This document shows, piece by piece, positions 1 to 5,594 of a stretch of 5,594 bases of DNA. Source of the stretch: Bacillota bacterium (GTDB lineage Bacteria; Bacillota_A; Clostridia; DSM-8532); the NCBI GenBank assembly GCA_023424865.1, contig JAFADM010000323.1, positions 1 to 5,594 on the forward strand. The letters run 5' to 3'. Each line of letters begins with the position of its first letter. Within the stretch, counting starts at the first letter, position 1. Below the pieces are notes generated by a model, which saw nothing but the letters and a program-made list of their open reading frames with translations, did not search any database and was not told where the DNA came from. A program made the position numbers and the translations under genes.

Positions 1-873
1 ACCAACATGAAGGAACTTGTGACCCATGCCTTTGATCTGGGTATTACACATTTTGATCTGGCCAATAATTACGGTCCGCCCCCCGGTTCCGCTGAAAGTA
101 ATTTCGGACGCATTCTTAAGGATGAATTAAGTGCTTATCGGGATGAGCTTGTCATCTCCAGCAAGGCCGGTTATTTCATGTGGCCGGGACCTTACGGAGA
201 CGGCGGTTCAAGAAAATATTTGCTGTCAAGCCTGGATCAGAGCCTCAAACGTCTCGGACTTGATTATGTGGATATCTTCTATTCCCACCGCCCCGATCCC
301 GGAACCCCGATAGAGGAAACCATGCTGGCTCTTGATGCCGCTGTAAGGCAGGGCAAAGCTCTCTATGTGGGCTTGTCCAATTATACTAAGGAACAAACCC
401 GTAAAGCTTATGAGGTATTGAAGGAGCTTAAGACGCCCTTTGTTATTCATCAGCCCAGCTACTCTCTTTTGAATCGATGGATCGAGGAGGACGGACTTAA
501 GGACTATGCCAGGGAAATCGGCATTGGAATGATTGCCTTCAGCCCTCTCGCCCAGGGACTTCTTACCGATCGCTACCTAAAGGATATTCCTTCCGATTCC
601 AGGGCCGGCCGTGGTGTCTCCCCTTTCCTTACAAAGAATAAAATTACTCCTGAGCAATTGGCTATTATCGAAAAATTGAATGAAATGGCTTTAAGCAGAG
701 GCCAAACCCTGGCACAAATGGCTCTGGCCTGGATTTTGAGAGACGGCGGCGTTACAAGCGTTCTTATTGGAGCCAGCAAAACCTCTCAGCTGGACGACAA
801 TGTGGCGGCTCTTAATAACACCCATTTTTCTACTGAGGAATTGGAACAAATTAATGCCATTATACGCAAATAA
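1..873 (+). CDS. yghZ: Aldo/keto reductase, YghZ/GpR-like (5' end missing)
   Basis: NADPH-dependent aldo/keto reductase of the YghZ type, a cytosolic family that in E. coli reduces L-glyceraldehyde 3-phosphate and other aldehydes, including methylglyoxal. The frame is open from base 1, and the ATG at 7 is internal: homologues have about 40 more residues before this point, including the first beta strands. Numbering from that Met, the AKR tetrad is visible as Asp17 and Tyr22 (FDLANNYG), Lys53 (SSKAGY) and His94 (FYSHR). The YghZ-typical blocks PPPGSAE, WPGPYG, GGSRKYLL, HQPSYSLLNRW and FSPLAQGLL follow, then the cofactor-binding end SVLIGASKTSQLDDN. The C-terminus stops near ..INAIIRK, slightly shorter than in E. 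coli. It is followed by its own terminator, so it is not part of the tetR operon. The family call is secure; the physiological substrate is inferred from homology. Confidence 0.93.
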   Translation, partial: TNMKELVTHAFDLGITHFDLANNYGPPPGSAESNFGRILKDELSAYRDELVISSKAGYFMWPGPYGDGGSRKYLLSSLDQSLKRLGLDYVDIFYSHRPDPGTPIEETMLALDAAVRQGKALYVGLSNYTKEQTRKAYEVLKELKTPFVIHQPSYSLLNRWIEEDGLKDYAREIGIGMIAFSPLAQGLLTDRYLKDIPSDSRAGRGVSPFLTKNKITPEQLAIIEKLNEMALSRGQTLAQMALAWILRDGGVTSVLIGASKTSQLDDNVAALNNTHFSTEELEQINAIIRK

Positions 874-897
874 GCCTCTGGTCTCTATTTTAGAGGC
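874..897 (+). other. Small hairpin right after the reductase stop
   Basis: GCCTCT (874-879) pairs with AGAGGC (892-897). An alternative inner stem, CTCTA (883-887) with TAGAG (891-895), closes a TTT loop. There is no following T-run, so it is not a terminator by itself. It could protect the 3' end of the mRNA or be chance. Confidence 0.35.
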
Positions 898-920
898 AGA
901 GTGTGTTATCAAAACTTAAG

Positions 921-947
921 GGCCGGGGCATAAAAAAAACTCCGGCC
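921..947 (+). other. G+C stem with A8 loop upstream of terminator
   Basis: GGCCGGGG (921-928) pairs with CTCCGGCC (940-947): eight pairs with one G-U. The loop contains eight A residues (932-939). It lies a few bases before the intrinsic terminator and lacks a downstream T-run on the + strand, so its role is unclear. On the minus strand the A8 becomes a T8 tract inside the hairpin. Confidence 0.5.
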
Positions 948-952
948 TCAAT

Positions 953-988
953 AAAGGCAGACAGCAAGATTCGCTGTCTGCCTTTTTT
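953..988 (+). terminator. Intrinsic terminator of the reductase transcript
   Basis: A perfect stem, AAAGGCAGACAGC (953-965) with GCTGTCTGCCTTT (973-985), encloses the 7-nt loop AAGATTC. It runs into six T (983-988). This is a classic rho-independent terminator placed 80 bases after the reductase stop, and it separates that gene from the tetR operon. On the minus strand the same stem is followed by TTTATT, so weak termination in the other direction is possible. Confidence 0.93.
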
Positions 989-1090
989 GTAAAACAACAA
1001 GATTCCGGGTTGGTCGCAGGCTATGCTTGCGTTAATCGGATGGTTTCTTATTCTTTTAACAGGGTTTTAACCTTGTCCTCAGCCTCCATG
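989..1090. other. Intergenic stretch with no clear gene
   Basis: Between the terminator and the tetR promoter there is no convincing complete gene. The only protein-like signal is on the minus strand: a short open stretch ending at a TAA whose complement is 1048-1050. From the Met at 1087-1089 its last residues read MEAEDKVKTLLKE. It has no ribosome binding site and no recognisable start further upstream, so it is at most the relic of a gene end. Confidence 0.4.
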
Positions 1091-1093
1091 CGC

Positions 1094-1122
1094 TTGACAT
1101 GCTTAAAGAAAAATGATAATTT
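1094..1122 (+). promoter_or_regulatory. Promoter of the tetR-MFS-permease operon
   Basis: The -35 box is the perfect consensus TTGACA (1094-1099). The -10 box is less clear: GATAAT (1115-1120) matches five of six consensus bases but leaves a short 15-bp spacer, while TAATTT (1117-1122) gives a 17-bp spacer but a poor match. Either way transcription should begin around 1126-1132, inside the palindrome described separately. Such overlap is typical of an autoregulated TetR promoter. This is the only promoter seen for the three following genes. Confidence 0.75.
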
Positions 1123-1148
1123 ATAGACTGACAGTCGGTCTATAAATT
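1118..1148. promoter_or_regulatory. Probable TetR operator, 31-bp palindrome
   Basis: The arms AATTTATAGACTGA (1118-1131) and TCGGTCTATAAATT (1135-1148) are reverse complements at 13 of 14 positions, around the centre CAG. The core TAGAC..GTCTA resembles operators known for TetR/AcrR regulators. It overlaps the -10 region and presumed start site and ends next to the ribosome binding site, so a bound dimer would block transcription of the tetR operon. Binding by the adjacent TetR is inferred from position and symmetry. Confidence 0.85.
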
Positions 1149-1153
1149 GGAGG
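1149..1153 (+). promoter_or_regulatory. Ribosome binding site of tetR gene
   Basis: GGAGG lies 7 bases before the ATG at 1161 and abuts the right arm of the palindrome. It fixes the tetR start. Confidence 0.85.
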
Positions 1154-1160
1154 CTAATCC

Positions 1161-1808
1161 ATGAGAATTGTTAAAAACGCCGATGAGCGTAAAAACGAGA
1201 TTCTTGACGCGGCAGATATGCTGTTTGCCCAAAAAGGCTTCGATGGAACCAGTACAAGCGATATTCTTGAAAGAACCGGTATCGCCCGAGGGACACTTTA
1301 TTATCATTTCAAATCAAAAGAGGATATTATGGATGGGCTCATTGAACGCTACAGCCACCGACTTTTGAGTGCAGCAAAGGAAATCGGCGAAAACAAAAGT
1401 ATTCCGGTTCATGAGCGCATCCTCCGTGTTGTCATGGCGCTGAACATTGAAAACGAGGGCGGAAAAGAGGTCATTGAGCATATCCACAAGCCGCAAAACG
1501 CGCTTATGCACCAGAAGAACCAAAAAGCCATTTTCAACGGTGTAACGCCAATTCTTGCGGATATCATCCGTGAGGGTATTGAGCAGGAACTCTTCCGAAC
1601 GCCCTATCCCTATGAATGCATGGAAATGATTGTCGTCTATGCCAATACCGTATTTGACGGCGACAGTATTGAATTGTCGGACCAGGAGAGAGCAGCCCGC
1701 GTAGCGGCATTTCTTTTCAATACGGAACGCCTGCTGGGCGTAGAAAGCGGAACATTCGCATTTGCCGCCGGGCTATTTGGGGATGAAAGCGGAGACAAGC
1801 ATGACTAA
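1161..1808 (+). CDS. TetR/AcrR-family transcriptional repressor
   Basis: A 215-residue cytosolic DNA-binding regulator, normal length for the family. The N-terminal TetR_N domain spans about residues 8-60: a first helix (KNEILDAADMLFAQKGF), then the helix-turn-helix at about 30-50 (TSTSDILERTG, recognition part IARGTLYYHF) and the usual KSKEDI. The rest is an alpha-helical ligand and dimerisation domain, too variable to name a ligand. The start is supported by a GGAGG 7 bases upstream. It is the first gene of the operon, and its last 8 bases overlap the MFS gene, so the two are probably translationally coupled. It most likely represses its own promoter through the palindrome at 1118-1148 and is released by a compound linked to the transporters. 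The family is certain; the ligand is unknown. Confidence 0.95.
   Translation: MRIVKNADERKNEILDAADMLFAQKGFDGTSTSDILERTGIARGTLYYHFKSKEDIMDGLIERYSHRLLSAAKEIGENKSIPVHERILRVVMALNIENEGGKEVIEHIHKPQNALMHQKNQKAIFNGVTPILADIIREGIEQELFRTPYPYECMEMIVVYANTVFDGDSIELSDQERAARVAAFLFNTERLLGVESGTFAFAAGLFGDESGDKHD
1791..1795 (+). promoter_or_regulatory. Ribosome binding site deciding the MFS start
   Basis: GGAGA sits 5 bases before the ATG at 1801, inside the end of tetR. It favours 1801 over an upstream in-frame TTG at 1762. Confidence 0.7.
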
Positions 1809-3117
1809 TACGAAAAAGTCCTTTGGAAAATTTCTTCTTCTCTGGTCCGGAGAGCTGGTTTCCGCAATTGGAAACGGGCTGACTTCCTTCGGCTTAGGCG
1901 TTTATGTATACTCTCAAACGGGCAAGGCTTCTCAAATGGCATTGGTGACGCTATTAGCCTTTCTGCCGTCCCTCCTGCTGGGCGCACCCGCAGGGGTGCT
2001 GGCCGACCGTTATGACCGCAGGCTCTTAATGATTCTGGGCGACAGCCTTTCGGCTTGCGGGCTTCTGTTTATCCTTCTGTGCCTTATGTGGGGCGAGGCA
2101 CAGCTCTGGCAAATTTGCCTCGGAGTGACAATAAGCTCCGTATTTTCTTCACTGCCGGAGCCTGCCTACAGGGCAACTATAACCGATCTTCTGACCGGTG
2201 AGCAATACACCAAAGCCAGCGGACTTGTCCAGGCGGCAGGCTCGGCTAAATATCTGATCTCACCCGTCATAGCGGGATTCCTTCTCACCTTTTCAGATAT
2301 AAAATTACTTCTTATTCTGGATATCTGTACCTTTTTTGTAACCGTTGCCACCACACTGGCTGTGCGCCGGGGGCTTACTGCAAAAAAGCAGACGGAAGGC
2401 TCCTCCTTTATCTCTGAATTTAAGGACGGCTGGAAGGCTCTGGCCAGGAATAAGGGTGCATTGACCCTGGTGTGGACCGCTTCGGTGATGACATTGTGTC
2501 TTGGCTTTATTCAGACCCTTGCCGCCCCAATGCTGTTGAGTTTTGCAAACAGCGCCGTATTGGGTACCGTACAAACACTGGCGGCAAGCGGCATGCTGGT
2601 CTCCAGTGTTTTTCTCGGTGTTTTCTCACTTAAAAAGAATTATGTAAAGGTCCTTACCGGTTCCTTGTTTGGAGCAGGGCTTTTTATGGCTGTGTTTGGA
2701 CTTAAAGAGAACCTGGTATTCATCGCTGCCGGAGGGTTTCTGTTTTTCGCCATGCTTCCTTTTGCCAACACCAGCATTGACTACCTGTTGCGCACCAACA
2801 TAGAAAATGCCTTGCAGGGCCGTGTCTGGGGACTCACAGGCCTGATTTCCCAGCTGGGCTATGTAGTGGCCTACGGTGCTTCGGGCCTTCTGGCTGATTA
2901 CCTGTTTACACCCCTTTTGCTGGACGGCGGAGCCCTTGCCCACAGCATTGGAAGACTGATTGGCACCGGCAGCGGCAGAGGCTCAGGTTTTCTCATTATC
3001 CTGGCAGGGATACTGTTATGTATTGTTTCCGCTATTCTGTATTCTGTAAAATCGGTCCGAAAGCTTGAAAACGGGGGTAGCTTATGTACAGAAGAATCCT
3101 GTGGAACGACATCCTAA
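1801..3117 (+). CDS. MFS efflux transporter (MFS_3-like, 12 TM)
   Basis: A 438-residue integral membrane protein, probably a proton-driven drug or metabolite exporter. About twelve hydrophobic segments can be drawn, roughly at residues 10-35, 44-62, 76-97, 101-121, 145-167, 168-188, 222-247, 252-275, 282-301, 305-325, 342-369 and 395-416. The MFS motif A is clear in the loop after TM2: GVLADRYDRR, residues 65-74, with Asp69, Arg70 and Arg73/74. A cytosolic linker (191-220) joins the two six-helix halves. The stretch before TM12 (LDGGALAHSIGRLIGTGSGRG) is long, as in relatives of macrolide-efflux and enterobactin-exporter-like MFS proteins. The ATG at 1801 is chosen for its ribosome binding site and the 8-nt overlap with tetR; the upstream TTG adds 13 unlikely residues. 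The gene overlaps the permease by 34 nt. It appears intact; the substrate cannot be read from sequence. Confidence 0.92.
   Translation: MTNTKKSFGKFLLLWSGELVSAIGNGLTSFGLGVYVYSQTGKASQMALVTLLAFLPSLLLGAPAGVLADRYDRRLLMILGDSLSACGLLFILLCLMWGEAQLWQICLGVTISSVFSSLPEPAYRATITDLLTGEQYTKASGLVQAAGSAKYLISPVIAGFLLTFSDIKLLLILDICTFFVTVATTLAVRRGLTAKKQTEGSSFISEFKDGWKALARNKGALTLVWTASVMTLCLGFIQTLAAPMLLSFANSAVLGTVQTLAASGMLVSSVFLGVFSLKKNYVKVLTGSLFGAGLFMAVFGLKENLVFIAAGGFLFFAMLPFANTSIDYLLRTNIENALQGRVWGLTGLISQLGYVVAYGASGLLADYLFTPLLLDGGALAHSIGRLIGTGSGRGSGFLIILAGILLCIVSAILYSVKSVRKLENGGSLCTEESCGTTS
3073..3077 (+). promoter_or_regulatory. Weak ribosome binding site of the ABC permease
   Basis: GGGGG lies 6 bases before the ATG at 3084, within the end of the MFS gene. 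It is purine-rich but not a good anti-SD match, so coupling to MFS translation through the 34-nt overlap may be important. Confidence 0.5.
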
Positions 3118-5399
3118 GGAGCAGGGCTGTTTCACTGATTACCTTGCTTTTTATCACTGCATCAACATTACTTATTTCCTTGGCGTCAACACTTGCGGTT
3201 CACCTCTTCGGCGCCATTAACACGCTGATGACCCAAGCCAGCACGCCTCATTTTATGCAAATGCATTCGGGCGTGCTGGATCTGGGACGTCTTGAGGCGT
3301 TTGCCAATAATAACCGTGAAGTGGAAGCTTTTCAGGTGCTCGAATTTCTCAATATTGACGGCTCTAAAATCGTCATCGGCGGAAACACCCTTGCCAACAG
3401 TGTTCAGGATAACGGTTTGTGCACACAGAGCAATTCCTTCGATTATCTCCTGGACCTCGAAGGAAGAATTATCCGACCCTCCGACGGCGAACTCTATGTT
3501 CCCATCGCTTATGAACGGGACGGCACTGCAAAGCTTGGGGATAAAGCTTTTATCGCAGGCAGGCAGTTTACCGTGGCAGGTTTTCTGCGGGATTCGCAGA
3601 TGAATTCGCTTTTGGCTTCCTCCAAGCGGTTTCTTATAAGCGAAAAGGACTACTCAGGAATGCGTAATTTCGGTACTCTGGAATATCTTATTGAGTTTCG
3701 ATTGAATGACCCTTCAGCTCTGGGTACATTTGAATCCGAGTATATGGGCCTGGGGCTTGAAGCTAACGGGCCTACGGTCACATATCCGCTTTTTAGAATG
3801 ATGAATGCCTTATCCGACGGGTTGATGATCGCTCTGCTTCTTCTTATGAGCGCATTGGTGGTAACTATCGCCTTTTTGTGCATTCGTTTTACCTTGCTTG
3901 CGAAAATTGAGGATGATTACCGTGAAATAGGCGTAATGAAAGCAATCGGGCTGCCTGCCGCCGATATGAAAAGGCTCTATCTTGCCAAATACGGAGTACT
4001 TTCCGGTGCAGGCGGTGCTCTGGGCTATGGACTTTCCTTTGCGTTAAAGGGTATGGTGCTTGAAAATATCCGGCTTACCATGGGTGAGAGCACAAGCGTA
4101 CCGGCTGCCGGAGTTTTAGAGATCGCAGGTGTCCTTCTTGTGTTTTTGGGGATAATGGCCTATGTCAACGCCGTTCTTGGCCGTTTTAAGCATGTATCTG
4201 CCGTACAGGCCCTTCGCTTTGGGACAGCACAGGAAAACGCAAGGGGTACAAAGGGTTTAAGCCTGAGCCGTAACAGGCTTGTGAATACCAATATAGTTCT
4301 TGGCATCAAAGATGTGATGAGTCGGAAAAGTCTTTATGCAACCATGCTGGCGGTTATTATAGCCTCCACCTTTATCGTCCTTGTTCCCCAGAACCTGTAT
4401 CAAACCCTATCTTCCCCTGATTTCAGCACCTATATGGGAATCGGAAAATGCGACATTCTTATCGGTATTCAGACAGGAGAAACTTATAATAATATGGAAG
4501 ATATATCCCAATTTCTTGAAAACGACCGTGATGTGGCCAAATACGCAGCGTTTACCACCAAAAGGTTTACCGTAAGAACTGAAACCGGTATTGAGGAGCA
4601 AATCCGAATTGAGCTTGGGAGCCATACGGTATTCCCTGTCAGTTATTCAAAAGGAAGAGCACCCCAAACAGAAAACGAAATTGCACTCTCTTCGATAAAT
4701 GCCGGCGAACTGGATAAGCAGGTTGGAGATACCCTTGTGCTTATAAGAAATGGTGAAGAAAAGAAGCTGAAGGTATGCGGTATTTATTCAGATATCACCA
4801 ACGGCGGAAAAACCGCAAAGGCCTCCTTTGCCGATTCGGAAGGGGACGTCTTATGGAGCACCATCTGCGTGAAATTCTCACAAAACGCTTTTATCGAAGG
4901 GAAGGCTGCTTTTTATGCCGAAAAGTTTAATAATACGAAGATCTCATACATTAATGAATACATTACCCAAACCTTTGGCCCTACAATCCGTTCTATCCAA
5001 AAGACAGCTTTTGCAGGGATGCTTGTGGCGTTGACAATCACATTACTTATTACGCTTCTGATGATGAAAATGCTTATCGCCAAGGAACGGTATTCCATTG
5101 CCGTCATGAAAGCAATTGGCTTTACGGGCAGGGATATTTCCGCACAGTTTCTTTCCCGTTTTCTATTTGTGCTGCTTGCCGGAATTGTGTCCGGCACCAT
5201 CCTTGCCAATACGCTGGGAGAATGGCTAGCAGGCGCCGTTATCGGGTCATTTGGAGCAACCTCCTTTCAATTTGATATAAATCCGCTTTCGGCTTTCCTT
5301 CTTTTTCCTTTGGCAATGGGAATGGCAGTATTGTTCGGCGCCATGCTAGGCGGGTCGGGCGTGCAGAAAATTAAAATATCCCGGCATTTAAAGGAGTAG
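3084..5399 (+). CDS. MacB/FtsX-type ABC transporter permease
   Basis: A 771-residue membrane permease with an internally duplicated four-plus-four helix plan. TM1 is at about 16-43, followed by a large extracytoplasmic domain (about 45-242, with MacB_PCD-like text around GELYVPIAY and GDKAFIAGRQFTVAGF). The first FtsX core has TMs at about 246-270, 302-322 and 343-366. The second half has a TM at about 418-437, an outer domain at about 440-640, and TMs at about 642-664, 688-712 and 736-757. Both cores carry the hallmark MKAIG after their first helix (residues 285-289 and 675-679; Y-x-E/I-I-G/A-V-MKAIG). Such permeases normally pair with a LolD/MacB-like ATPase to move or sense lipids, peptides or antibiotics. 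Here the ATPase gene downstream is broken. The permease itself has no visible frameshift and normal length. The start overlaps the MFS gene; an ending AAAGGAG marks where the partner gene once began. Confidence 0.93.
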   Translation: MYRRILWNDILRSRAVSLITLLFITASTLLISLASTLAVHLFGAINTLMTQASTPHFMQMHSGVLDLGRLEAFANNNREVEAFQVLEFLNIDGSKIVIGGNTLANSVQDNGLCTQSNSFDYLLDLEGRIIRPSDGELYVPIAYERDGTAKLGDKAFIAGRQFTVAGFLRDSQMNSLLASSKRFLISEKDYSGMRNFGTLEYLIEFRLNDPSALGTFESEYMGLGLEANGPTVTYPLFRMMNALSDGLMIALLLLMSALVVTIAFLCIRFTLLAKIEDDYREIGVMKAIGLPAADMKRLYLAKYGVLSGAGGALGYGLSFALKGMVLENIRLTMGESTSVPAAGVLEIAGVLLVFLGIMAYVNAVLGRFKHVSAVQALRFGTAQENARGTKGLSLSRNRLVNTNIVLGIKDVMSRKSLYATMLAVIIASTFIVLVPQNLYQTLSSPDFSTYMGIGKCDILIGIQTGETYNNMEDISQFLENDRDVAKYAAFTTKRFTVRTETGIEEQIRIELGSHTVFPVSYSKGRAPQTENEIALSSINAGELDKQVGDTLVLIRNGEEKKLKVCGIYSDITNGGKTAKASFADSEGDVLWSTICVKFSQNAFIEGKAAFYAEKFNNTKISYINEYITQTFGPTIRSIQKTAFAGMLVALTITLLITLLMMKMLIAKERYSIAVMKAIGFTGRDISAQFLSRFLFVLLAGIVSGTILANTLGEWLAGAVIGSFGATSFQFDINPLSAFLLFPLAMGMAVLFGAMLGGSGVQKIKISRHLKE
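5390..5396 (+). promoter_or_regulatory. Orphaned ribosome binding site of the lost ATPase start
   Basis: AAAGGAG is the best Shine-Dalgarno match near the permease end and abuts its TAG stop. No start codon follows at proper distance in the ATPase frame: the first in-frame ATG is at 5418, 21 bases away. It is probably the ribosome binding site of the former ATPase gene, whose first part has been deleted. Confidence 0.55.
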
Positions 5400-5594
5400 C
5401 TGTTTGCCCTTAGCGGGATGGATACCATAGATGGCGGAAGCGTTACCTTTGAGGATATGAATTTGTCAGAGCTTCCGGAAGACGAGCTGGCCAATATGGG
5501 CAGGAAAAAGATGGAGGGTACGGCCATCCTGCTGGTGACTCATGATGCAAAGGTAGCAGCACGGGCGGAACGCATCTTATTTATGCGGGACGGC
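5400..5594 (+). pseudogene. ABC transporter ATP-binding protein, deletion remnant
   Basis: The 65 codons from 5400 to the window end are open in one frame and clearly derive from an ABC ATPase of the kind that serves FtsX-type permeases. Residues 1-38 (LFALSGMD..GGSVTF...LSELPEDELAN) match the segment that directly follows Walker A and leads to the Q-loop. Residues 39-65 (EGTAILLVTHD, KVAARAERILFM, RDG) match the H-loop region, with switch His at 48 (5541-5543). Missing are everything up to and including Walker A (GxxGxGKST), and, at the joint near 5513/5514, the Q-loop, LSGGQ signature, Walker B and D-loop, roughly 100 residues by comparison with the family. The piece cannot bind or hydrolyse ATP. 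Both losses keep the frame, and the gene runs on past the window. An assembly error is a possible alternative. Confidence 0.88.

Noticed and set aside
7..9. ATG at 7 as the start of the reductase
   Set aside because: The frame is open to base 1, no ribosome binding site is visible, and the family needs about 40 more N-terminal residues, so the true start is outside the window.
874..990. Riboswitch or small RNA in the reductase 3' region
   Set aside because: The hairpins match a simple terminator region; no conserved aptamer core is recognisable and no promoter precedes it.
1762..1800. TTG at 1762 as the start of the MFS gene
   Set aside because: It adds 13 residues not typical of the family and lies deep inside tetR; ATG 1801 has GGAGA at a proper distance and gives a normal MFS N-terminus.
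2626..2943. Minus-strand open frame of about 105 codons within the MFS gene
   Set aside because: It is antisense to well-conserved MFS coding sequence, has no recognisable domain, and is best explained as a shadow frame.
3936..5120. Repeated DNA word atgaaagcaat at 3936 and 5106 as a recombination repeat
   Set aside because: Both copies encode the MKAIG motif at equivalent places of the two FtsX domains; this is protein-level duplication, not a mobile repeat.
5397..5399. Programmed readthrough of TAG (for example as pyrrolysine) to make a permease-ATPase fusion
   Set aside because: The permease ends naturally here, the downstream piece lacks all nucleotide-binding motifs except the H-loop, and no recoding element is seen; a deletion joint explains the shared frame better.

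Overview
The window looks like chromosomal or accessory DNA of a Gram-positive, spore-former-type Firmicute, most likely a Clostridia member. The reasons are strong GGAGG-type ribosome binding sites, moderate base composition, a T-tailed intrinsic terminator, and transporter and TetR families typical of that group. A Desulfitobacterium-like host is a guess from general appearance; nothing here proves a genus.

Layout, all genes on the + strand: (1) The 3' part of a YghZ/GpR-like aldo/keto reductase (1-873), whose start lies before the window. (2) An intergenic region (874-1160) with a small hairpin, a G+C hairpin with an A8 loop, a strong intrinsic terminator (stem 953-985), a possible relic of a minus-strand gene end, and then a promoter with a perfect TTGACA box running into a near-perfect 31-bp palindrome. 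(3) A tightly packed operon: a TetR-family repressor (1161-1808), a 12-TM MFS exporter (1801-3117, 8-nt overlap) and a large MacB/FtsX-type ABC permease with two FtsX domains (3084-5399, 34-nt overlap). (4) Directly after the permease stop, a broken ABC ATP-binding gene (5400 to the window end). It keeps the segment after Walker A and the H-loop segment, but has lost Walker A, the Q-loop, the signature motif and Walker B.

How it works together (inference): the TetR protein probably binds the palindrome over its own promoter and represses the whole operon until a ligand, perhaps a toxic compound, releases it, inducing both transporters. The most notable point is that the permease's expected ATPase partner is a deletion relic. 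The permease is therefore either orphaned, served by an ATPase encoded elsewhere, or decaying, while the MFS pump appears intact. I see no clearly new defence or mobile system, no RNA gene and no CRISPR array. The main value lies in the decayed ATPase, the mixed MFS/ABC operon and the well-defined operator.
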